Shown here piece by piece: positions 34,806 through 43,171 of a stretch of DNA of 64,000 nucleotides. The stretch lies in contig JALGPY010000012.1 in the NCBI GenBank assembly GCA_023055425.1, positions 10,537,922-10,601,921 of the forward strand, read 5' to 3'. Made by a program: the position numbers and the translations under genes. The notes below the pieces were generated by a model, which worked only from the letters and a program-made list of their open reading frames with translations, made no database searches and was not told the origin of the DNA. The DNA comes from Linanthus parryae. Lineage: Eukaryota > Streptophyta > Magnoliopsida > Ericales > Polemoniaceae. Each line of letters starts with the position of its first letter. Position 1 is the stretch's first letter.

Positions 34806-37800
34806 ATGGAGTCCGCTATAGTGAAGACACAAATTCAGAACGTGGAGAAATTGGAGACTTTCAACGGGATGAATTTCAAGCGATGGAGCACGAAATTGAA
34901 TTATCAACTCACGATTGCGAAGGTGGCCTATGTGTTGCATACTCCATATCCTCAAGGCGAGACACCGGAGGCACCACTCACAACGGAGCAACAAAAATGG
35001 TTGGAGGACGATTGTCTGTGCCGATTCATCATTCTCAACTCCATGACGGATGCATTATTCAACGTCTTTCATGTCCACAACACCGCATATGAACTTTGGT
35101 GCGCATTACAACGGAGGTACGTAAATGAAGATGCCGGTAATAAATCTTTTTTGGTTAACAAGTACATCGAATTTCGCTTTGATGATTCTAAGCCTCTCAT
35201 TGATCAAGTTAACAAACTTAATGAAATTGCGATCCAATGTGCCGAAGCGGGTGAAACATTTTCTGAAACTTTTCAAGTTGCTACTATTGTTGGTAAACTT
35301 CCACCTTCTTGGAATGATTACCGCAAGATTTTGAAATATAAGAAAAAACCTATGTCTTTGGATCACTTGCTTCAGCAAATTCAAGTTGAAAGTGAGGCTA
35401 GAATGCGAGATGGACTTGCTAATCAAAAACAGGTTCACAATATCGAAGGGCCGTCAAAGAACAACTCTAAGTCCAACAAGTTTCCGAAGAAGGGGAACTC
35501 TTCCAACAACAAGCGAAAGGGAGAAGATTCCAACAATGATGGAAAAAAGAACTTCAAGGGTTCTTGCTATGTTTGCGGCAAAAGTGGCCATATGGCTAGA
35601 GTTTGTCGTCATCGCAAAGGACAAAAGAAAGATGAGGCCAACGTTGTTGAAGAAAGTGAGATGGTGGCCATGGTGACCGAAATACACATGGTTGACGTGG
35701 AAGAAGGATGGTGGATTGACTCGGGTGCAACATGCCATGTCACTCCATACAAAAGTCTTTTCAAGACGTATGAGCCCATTGAAGAGGAGAAATCCGTGTT
35801 CATGGGAAACTCTTCCACATGTGCTATTGTAGGGAAAGGAAATATCCAAATCCCTCTTACTTCGGGAAAGGTTCTCACTTTGAAGGATGTATATCACATT
35901 CCAGGAATTAGGAAGAGTCTTATTTCCGTTAAGAAACTTGATGATCATGGATTTAAAGTTGTATTTGATTCCCAAAAAGTGATCATCTCTAAGAAGGGAT
36001 CATTTGTTGGGAAAGGCTATGCTAAAGACAATATGTATTTGCTTAGTATGAATAAAGATGCTATTTCTACTTACATCGTGGATGATACTTCTCATATTTG
36101 GCATTTTAGATTAGGCCATATTGGTAGTAATACTATGCATCGCATGATTTCACATGATTATGTTCCTAGTTCTAGTTCTATTTTGACTACACACACTTGT
36201 CAATGTTGTGCACAAGCAAAAATTACAAAAGTTCCTTTCAAGTCCGTTTCTAGAACTACATCATTGTTAGAATTGATTCACACCGACTTATGTGACAATA
36301 AGGATTTTATCACTAGAGGTGGAAAACGTTATTTTATCACTTTCATTGATGATTTTTCTAAATTTACATTTGTTTATTTGCTAAGAACAAAAGACGAGGC
36401 TTTTGAGAAATTTAAAATTTTTAAGGAGGAAATTGAAAACTTGACGGGTAAGAAAATCAAGAGAGTAAGGTCGGATAGAGGGGGAGAATATTTGTTGAAT
36501 GAGTTTATTTCTTTTTGTGAGCAACATGGAATTGTTAGGGAATTATCCGCACCTAATTCTCCTCCACAAAATGGTGTAGCCGAAAGGAAAAATAGGTCTT
36601 TACTTGAAATGGTAAGTGCTATGCTTTTGCATTCTCACATGCCTATGAGTTTTTGGGGTGAAGCTTTACATACCGCATGCTATATTTCTAATAGAATTTT
36701 GCATAAAAATCAAGAAAAAACCCCATATGAGTTTCTTCATAATAGAAAACCAAATATTGGTTATTTTAGAGTTTGGGGTTGCATTGCATATGTTTTAGAT
36801 GCTACTAAAAAGAGGCCGAAACTTGGTTCTAAAGCGACTAAGTGTATTTTTCTTGGTTATTCCATGCATAGTAAAGCATATAGATTTCTTAATCTTCGTA
36901 CTAATAGTGTTTTCGAGTCTGTCCATGCTATTTATTTTGAGCATTTAACAATAAGGGATGCCGATAAGCTTGAAATGGAAAGGGATCTATCTACGGAATT
37001 AGAACTTAATTCTAATTTCCATGAAGAGAGTTCTAATGAACATATCAAGGAACTTGGAGAAAGTTCAAAAGGTGGGAGTTCCAAGAATTTGGAACAAGAT
37101 TCTAACGAGATACTTACTCCTACACCCGAATTAAGGAGGAGTAAAAGAAGGAGAACCGAAAAAGATTTCGGCCCCGATATGTTCACATACACAATTGAGG
37201 AGGATCCCAAAACTTTTCGAGAAGCTATGTCTTTACCCGATGCAGGTTTATGGAAAAAGGCAATGGACGACGAGATAAAGTCAATACTCGACAACAATAC
37301 ATGGACCTTGACGGATCTTCCACCAAACACCAAGCCTATTGGGTGTAAGTGGATTCTAAAGAAGAAAATGAAGGTTGATGGGAGCATCGACAAATACAAA
37401 GCGAGGTTAGTGGCTAAGGGATATAGCCAAAAGGCAGGTATCGATTACTTTGAAACTTTTTCACCCGTTACTAAATTTGCTTCTATTCGAATCATGTTTG
37501 CTATTGCTTCCATGTTTAATTTAGTTGTTCATCAAATGGATGTGAAAACGGCCTTTTTGAATGGAATTTTAGATGAAGAAATTTATATTAATCAACCCGA
37601 AGGTTATGTTGTTAAAGGTGAAGAAGACAAAGTTTGTAAATTGAACAAATCCTTGTATGGTCTCAAACAAGCCCCTCGACAATGGTATAAGAAGTTTAGG
37701 AAGGAAATTAGACGTTTTGGTTATAAGAGTAGCAAGGTAGAAGATTGTGTTTTCTTTAAATGCACGCCTAGTTATAAAGTTTTACTTACTCTTTATGTTG

Positions 37801-38753
37801 ATGATTTGTTCATTTTTGGTACTAACATTGATTGTGTTAATGAAACAAAAAGTTTGCTTACTCAAATTTTTGACATGAAAGATTTGGGACCGGTTGATGT
37901 TATCTTGGGTGTTAAAGTGATTAGACAAGATGGAGGTTTTGTTTTGTCACAATCACATTATATTGAGAAAATTTTGAGAAGGTTCAATTACTTTGATTGC
38001 AAGCCTAGTCGAACACCTTTTCATCCTTCAACTAAACTTGTTCCTAATAATGGAAAACCCGTTGAGCAAGAATTGTATGCTAAAATTATTGGTAGTTTGA
38101 TTTATGCCATGAATCATACTAGACCCGATATTGCATGTGCCGTTGGTATTTTGAGTAGATTTACTAGTAATCCTAGTCATGAACATTGGAATGAACTTAG
38201 TAGAGTTATGAGATACTTGAAGCATACATTGGACTATGGTTTGCATTATAAATGTTCTAGTTTGGTATTAGAATGCTATAGTGATGCAAATTGGGCTTCC
38301 GATAGGAGGTCTTCCAAATCTACTAGTGGTTGGTTATTTACTTTAGGTGGTGCTATCATTGCTTGGCATTCTAAAAGACAGTCTTGCATTGCACTATCTT
38401 CTATGGAATCCGAGTTTATTGCAATGTCACTTGCTAGTAAAGATATTTTGTGGATTAAGCGTTTTTTGAGATGTGTTCCTTTTATGGATATGCCAAGAGG
38501 GCCTATCACAATGTATTGTGATAATCAAGCGGCTATTACGAATAGCAAGAACAAGAGAATGACGAATAATAGCAAGCATATTGATATGCGTTACAACCAT
38601 ATTCGTCGTATGGTGAAGAAAGGTAAAGTATCAATTGAATACTTACCTACGGATCAAATGTTGGCGGATCCCCTCACAAAACCCTTATCGGGCGAGAGGA
38701 TTAAGAAGATCATGGGAAATGTGGGATTATTACCGACTAATAGAGGTGTCTAA
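34806..38753 (+). CDS. Copia Gag-Pol polyprotein (intact, 1315 codons)
   Basis: A single frame from ATG 34806, 25 nt inside the LTR, to TAA. In order: UBN2-type gag (about 10-220); CCHC knuckle CYVCGKSGHMARVC (254-267); aspartic protease WWIDSGATCHVT with active-site D305; pre-integrase HHCC region; integrase with D494, D557 and E593 (35-residue D-E spacing); LGYSMHSKAYR block; reverse transcriptase with MDVKTAFLNG and YVDD (997-1000); RNase H with CYSDANWASDRRS and SSMESEFIAMS, ending with the standard DPLTKPL tail. No catalytic residue is missing, so it is potentially autonomous. Gag and Pol share one frame, as is usual in Copia elements. The lineage within Copia was not resolved. Confidence 0.97.
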   Translation: MESAIVKTQIQNVEKLETFNGMNFKRWSTKLNYQLTIAKVAYVLHTPYPQGETPEAPLTTEQQKWLEDDCLCRFIILNSMTDALFNVFHVHNTAYELWCALQRRYVNEDAGNKSFLVNKYIEFRFDDSKPLIDQVNKLNEIAIQCAEAGETFSETFQVATIVGKLPPSWNDYRKILKYKKKPMSLDHLLQQIQVESEARMRDGLANQKQVHNIEGPSKNNSKSNKFPKKGNSSNNKRKGEDSNNDGKKNFKGSCYVCGKSGHMARVCRHRKGQKKDEANVVEESEMVAMVTEIHMVDVEEGWWIDSGATCHVTPYKSLFKTYEPIEEEKSVFMGNSSTCAIVGKGNIQIPLTSGKVLTLKDVYHIPGIRKSLISVKKLDDHGFKVVFDSQKVIISKKGSFVGKGYAKDNMYLLSMNKDAISTYIVDDTSHIWHFRLGHIGSNTMHRMISHDYVPSSSSILTTHTCQCCAQAKITKVPFKSVSRTTSLLELIHTDLCDNKDFITRGGKRYFITFIDDFSKFTFVYLLRTKDEAFEKFKIFKEEIENLTGKKIKRVRSDRGGEYLLNEFISFCEQHGIVRELSAPNSPPQNGVAERKNRSLLEMVSAMLLHSHMPMSFWGEALHTACYISNRILHKNQEKTPYEFLHNRKPNIGYFRVWGCIAYVLDATKKRPKLGSKATKCIFLGYSMHSKAYRFLNLRTNSVFESVHAIYFEHLTIRDADKLEMERDLSTELELNSNFHEESSNEHIKELGESSKGGSSKNLEQDSNEILTPTPELRRSKRRRTEKDFGPDMFTYTIEEDPKTFREAMSLPDAGLWKKAMDDEIKSILDNNTWTLTDLPPNTKPIGCKWILKKKMKVDGSIDKYKARLVAKGYSQKAGIDYFETFSPVTKFASIRIMFAIASMFNLVVHQMDVKTAFLNGILDEEIYINQPEGYVVKGEEDKVCKLNKSLYGLKQAPRQWYKKFRKEIRRFGYKSSKVEDCVFFKCTPSYKVLLTLYVDDLFIFGTNIDCVNETKSLLTQIFDMKDLGPVDVILGVKVIRQDGGFVLSQSHYIEKILRRFNYFDCKPSRTPFHPSTKLVPNNGKPVEQELYAKIIGSLIYAMNHTRPDIACAVGILSRFTSNPSHEHWNELSRVMRYLKHTLDYGLHYKCSSLVLECYSDANWASDRRSSKSTSGWLFTLGGAIIAWHSKRQSCIALSSMESEFIAMSLASKDILWIKRFLRCVPFMDMPRGPITMYCDNQAAITNSKNKRMTNNSKHIDMRYNHIRRMVKKGKVSIEYLPTDQMLADPLTKPLSGERIKKIMGNVGLLPTNRGV

Positions 38754-39352
38754 ATCGAAACCTACCTCATCATGATGATGTCGGTCATTACCGAAAATCA
38801 CATGCATCGAGGTTCAAGGGCAATTCGGTTAAAAGACTACCCGAGGAATGATAGTGTGAGACTACATTCCCAGTGCATTACTTTATTCGAGGAATAGTGG
38901 GGGTGATTAATCTTCTTACAAAGAAATGAACCATTATTCCTTCAAAATCCCATATTTGATCAATGCACTGTCTATCCACAACATTATAAGAAGGTTGGAC
39001 ATACGTCCTTAACAAACTCATAGCATGTTATATGTGGAGCGCTAAAGCGGTTGTGGACGCTCTTGATGAAGTTTGCCTTTGCAAGTAAGGAAGTTAGTGG
39101 CCGCTTCCTAGGGGTTAACGGTAAGACCCCGAGAGTACTTTGCTAAGACCGATTCAGCGCAAGGCCCATAACGCGCTGCCTCTTGAGAATTAGAACCCGG
39201 TACTAACGTGAATAATTTCTAATTGTCTCTCGAGATTTATTAGTCATTATTCAAGCCACGGTTCAAGGCCCAGTCCACCGTTGGTGATACGTTGTACTGT
39301 ACCCGACTTTTATTATTTTTTCGTATTTTATTAATATGAATAAGTGGGGGAT
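38754..39352 (+). other. 3' untranslated region and polypurine tract of the young Copia
   Basis: 599 bp without coding sequence. It ends in aagtgggggat (39341-39351), the polypurine tract, followed at 39353 by the 3' LTR. Confidence 0.85.
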
Positions 39353-39989
39353 TGTTGTATTTTTGTATTCATAGTAATAAAATTTTACTTTGTATAAATT
39401 ATATGTGAGTGTTTATTAAAGTTGTATCATTTGGTAACTAGTACATTAAAATATTGGTCACTTGTTTTTTGATTAAGAAATGGTCTGTTCATGGTTAATA
39501 ATCAAAGGGTGTCAACGGTCACATGACCGTTACTAGCAGTTACTTTCTTAGAGTTGCAGTTTTGTTGGTCTATGCTTTAAAGGGTTGCATCTCTTTGTTT
39601 TGTGTCTCTCCGTCAGTGACACAGAGGTGCAAAGGCACCATTTCGTCCTCCTTTTATACCTCTGTGCACTGCTGAGATTGTATGAGAAAAAAATAATTCT
39701 GCATACAAACTAAATTGCTATCTTGCTATCTTCTATTATCTGTGTACTTGTCTTTCCGGGTTTGGGTTCTAATTTGGGAGAATAACGAGTAGTGCAAATT
39801 TGTTATTCTCCACCGCGGTAGGCATTGTATCGGTAGATAGCATTTCCGGGCAGCCCATTTTGCACCAACTAGTGGGGGAAATCACTATCTTGAAGAGAGG
39901 TCCTAGACCGCCTTAGCCTACACCTAAAATCATCATCTTCTTCTTATCAAAATTCTGAATTTCTTCACTTTATCAAATATTCCACTACA
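39353..39989 (+). mobile_element. 3' LTR of the young Copia
   Basis: 637 bp, one mismatch to the 5' LTR (ccactaca at the end versus ccaccaca). Confidence 0.95.
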
Positions 39990-40829
39990 CATGGAGCCTC
40001 TTGCAAGTTAAAATCTGTCAAATATCAGTTTTAGAGGATCCCCTTTCACTTGGTTTTACACGAAAGAGGGTGATAATTTGATCAGGGAAAGGCTTGAAAG
40101 GGTGGTAGTGAATCCGGCATGGTAGACCTTATTACCCACTGTCCGAGTCTCCCACTTGAGTCCAGTCAATTCAGAAAACTGTCCACTTTGGATTGAGTGG
40201 GATAGACGGCCGTTTCAGAAAGGTAATATAAGATTTTATTTTGATTCGATGTGACTTAGTGATGACCAATATTTAGAAGAATTTGATTCTGATTGGAATT
40301 CAACTGAAGATACAAATAGTGGCTGGGTGGCTGGAAAGCTGGGTCAATTAGCCACCCCCTCAAAAGTTGGGACAAAAAAGTTTTTAGTCATGTTCGTAAG
40401 GCTGTTGCCAAACTGAAGGATCAAATTTAAGAAATTGACATTGGGCCCTCAATCGAGTGTCCGATTAGCTGCTAGAAGAAGTGTAGAATGTGGACTCAAC
40501 GAATGGCTCATGAAGGAAGAACTTCTCTGGAGACAGAGATCTAGGGCAGCCTGACTGACTCAAGGGACCGCAATACAATTTTCTTCCATAAAAATGCTAA
40601 TCTACAGAGAGAACTCCATCAGCGGGTTAGAAGATGAAGACGGTAACTGGATATCTAATCCTGATGATATTAGACGTGTGATTGAGAATTAACTAAAGCA
40701 GCTCTTTGGATCTTCCAGCCCTAACCAGCAAGATATCGACAAAATTGTTGGATGTATGGAGACTCTATTATCTGATGAACAAAGGAAGAATATGGATGAA
40801 GACTTCATTGTCAAAGAAATTGAGACGAC
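39990..40829 (+). pseudogene. LINE endonuclease 3' part and linker
   Basis: After the Copia, plus-strand codons read FTWFYTKEGDNLIRERLERV, then NPLLPTVRVSHL-like sequence and CPLWI, the C-terminal blocks of LINE endonuclease (usual form FTW...RERLDR...HLP...DHCP). A linker toward the reverse transcriptase follows, with stops. Confidence 0.75.
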
Positions 40830-41350
40830 CCTATGTTCTATGGCCCCATAGAAGTCCCCTGGGGTTTGACGGTTTCCTAGCCATTTCTTTCCAAAAATTG
40901 TGGAAGACTGTTGGAGAAGAGGTATGTAAAGTATGCCTTTTGATTCTTAATCATTGATCTAGTATTGCCAATTTTAACAGTACTCTCATTAGGCACATTC
41001 CGAAGATTAAAAAAGTTAGGAAACTGACTGACTAAATGCCTATTAGCCTTTGTTCAATTGTTTACGAAATTGTTGCCAAAACTATTGTGAATCGGCTTAA
41101 GACTGTGCTCCCTAATATAGTATCAGATTAGCAAGGTGCCTTCAATCCAGGTAGGAAAATCTCGGATAACAGTTTTTAGTGATGTTTTAGCTCATTAATT
41201 CTATGAATACCCGTAAGATGGGGAAGCATTAATCAAGATTGATATCTCTAAAACCTACGATAGAATTGGGTGGAGCTATCGTCAATTGGTTTTGGCAAGT
41301 TGGGCTTCTCAGGAAAATGGATTAGCTTGATTATGGAGATGTGTCATGAA
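40830..41350 (+). pseudogene. LINE reverse transcriptase fragment
   Basis: Fragments in several frames: SPLGFDGFLAISFQKLW (the pre-domain), then MPISLCSIVYEIVAKTIVNRL and QGAFNPGRKISDN, then KIDISKTYDRIGW, which holds the first catalytic aspartate. The FADD box and everything after it are absent; sequence after about 41340 belongs to the RNase H part. Confidence 0.8.
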
Positions 41351-41389
41351 AGCTTCACTCTCCGGCGTCGGGAACTGGCTGTGTCCTCC

Positions 41390-41801
41390 GCAACTTCCCT
41401 GGCCAATTCTTAGCTGCTTGAAAAAGGCGACACAGACCCCAACACTCTGTCTTGATGGCAGAGTTACTAGCGATGGAGGAATGTCTCACTTTAGCAAAGG
41501 AGATGAACATCACTTCGGTACAGATTGAAGTGGATTCAATAGTTGCTATGAATCTACGAAAGGATGGATATTTCGGAAATATGAAATGCGTTAACGCCAT
41601 ATAAGACATGAAGGAGACAATTCAAAGTTGCAAAATTCTTCTGCAACATTTCACCTCGGTAGATTTCTTGCACGTTTATCGGGGAGGAAATGCTTTAGCA
41701 CACTTATTCGCCTCCAAAGCCATGGAGGTAGAAGATATTAGTTACTTTTCAGTTGTCCCCTCATGGGCTTTTGATGTATTCCAACTTTTTCGGGGTTAAC
41801 T
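41390..41801 (+). pseudogene. LINE C-terminal RNase H remnant
   Basis: Plus-strand codons read AELLAMEECLTLAKEMNITS, VQIEVDSIVAMNL, then LHVYRGGNALAHLFASKAM: the E, D and the GGNALAH block of the plant RVT_3 RNase H. One stop interrupts it near 41600. Confidence 0.8.
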
Positions 41802-41843
41802 TCTCGGCCTTAGTATAATGCTCCTTTTTTCAAAAAAAAAAAA

Positions 41844-42499
41844 GAATTAAATTTCTTTACTGATATCTTGCGTCTTCTGACATGCCGGCTCAAGGGGAAA
41901 GCGGGTGAAACATTAGCTTTAGGCCTACTATGTGGAAGTCCCCCTAACAAGTACACTGAAGCTGCCTGGATCAGCTTAAAATGCGAGGTAGATAAAGTAA
42001 AAAATCCCAAAAGTCTGTCAAGCCTCTCCTAACAATTGTAAAAAACCGAAATTCCATGTAAAATATCCGGAATTTCGGATTTTGCTCTTCCAGAATGCTA
42101 CTTCTCAAAATAGAATTTCAGAAAGTGTTCCACCTGACATTTTTTGTTGACTCCACCACGTGTCTGTCAATCATTGGCCACCCCTGTCAACATCTTTGAA
42201 TCTGACGGGCACATCCTAAATTTTTGAATCTTAAAAGAATTCAGATTTTCTTTTTTGGAATTTCATATTTTATTCTACTTTTACTTTTACAATTTAATAA
42301 TATTCGGGATCCCTTTTTTTCAATTTAGGATTACGGCAAATTAATTATTATTTTTAAATAGTAACAATCTTATTTTAATTCAACTCATCCAAACACTACC
42401 GATTAAATGAGTTTGTAAGCTCAACCGCTCACTTGCTTGAGATCATCCAAACAGCCCCACTAACTCAGTGAGTTTCATAATGTACATAGTCATTGTATC
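41844..42499. other. Unassigned sequence between LINE tail and Gypsy element
   Basis: AT-rich; no gene or repeat recognised. The last bases include accgt (42500-42504), the target site of the Gypsy insertion. Confidence 0.5.
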
Positions 42500-42504
42500 A
42501 CCGT

Positions 42505-43131
42505 TGTAGATAGTGCTTTCTGAGCTGACAGATCTTGGCCACGTGGCAACCATCCAGCACACCATATTGTGCTCCACACACACTGGATCACCAGCCGAGC
42601 TGATCCATGTGGGGGCTGCTAGACAGAGCCCTCGCATACCACCGCACGGGACTTGTAGGGACTTAGTGGTTTGGAGGCTAGAGTAAGCCATGTCGCGTGC
42701 GAGCCAAGCCCGCACGCGACCTTTAGTAACTGTTTTGAGAGATTTATGGCACGAGCTCCATAAACCCGGTCAATTCGGTCAAACCCGGTCAACCTCGTAA
42801 CGGTTCCGGTATTCGCGCACAACGTGCTGTAACGGTCCCTATATGCTCGGACGAACGTGCCGTTATGGTTAAGCTAATTAAGCCGCCATCAATGGGCGCA
42901 TTAACCACACTACAACGGTCATGTTCTCTGCTATATATAGGACGTTACCCTTTCCATACAAAGGAGAACACACTTGCCATACGCGGAAGCTCTGCCAAAC
43001 CTCTGTCTCTCTCTCAGACATTGCTACTGACTTACCCTCTCCCTACACACAACCCTACTCTTCCTGTGCGATCCTTGATCCTCTACATACGGTGTACACG
43101 GAGGTCTCCCCGCCGGAATCTCTTGTGCACA
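42505..43131 (+). mobile_element. 5' LTR of the Tat Gypsy element
   Basis: 627 bp, tgtagatagtgctttc to cttgtgcaca. TATA box ctatatatag at 42931-42940, about 200 bp from the LTR end. Confidence 0.95.
42931..42940 (+). promoter_or_regulatory. LTR TATA box
   Basis: ctatatatag. The same sequence sits in the same place in the 3' LTR (57240-57249) and in the old copy (5559-5568, minus), so it is conserved across copies. Confidence 0.8.
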
Positions 43132-43134
43132 TTT

Positions 43135-43152
43135 TGGTGAACCCGACGTGAA
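43135..43152 (+). other. Primer-binding site of the Tat Gypsy element
   Basis: TGGTGAACCCGACGTGAA, three nucleotides after the LTR. It begins TGG, as a tRNA-primed site should; the tRNA was not identified. Confidence 0.8.
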
Positions 43153-43171
43153 CTTACCAACAAAAGCAACC

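Larger units (their letters stand above)
34144..39989 (+). mobile_element. Young, apparently intact Copia element
   Basis: 5846 bp with 637-bp LTRs (34144-34780 and 39353-39989) that differ at one position by my reading (c/t at 34777 and 39986), target duplication catgg (34139-34143 and 39990-39994), one intact polyprotein, and a polypurine tract. There is no initiator-tRNA primer site; instead the 16 bp after the 5' LTR are complementary to a segment inside the LTR. Near-identical LTRs imply very recent insertion. It splits a LINE endonuclease. Confidence 0.95.
32735..41843 (+). mobile_element. Decayed LINE (plant L1-type), split by a Copia
   Basis: In plus orientation there are remains of ORF1 (DUF4283-like), endonuclease, reverse transcriptase and an RNase H, ending at an A12 tail (41832-41843). 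The young Copia at 34144-39989 interrupts the endonuclease with duplication catgg. Multiple stops and frameshifts, and loss of the central reverse transcriptase, make it dead. The 5' end is not sharply defined; the GA microsatellite and Angela LTR lie just upstream. No target duplication was found. Confidence 0.8.

Noticed and set aside
43148..43171. Earlier gag start
   Set aside because: It would be a GTG inside the primer-site leader; the ATG at 43172 is the first proper start.
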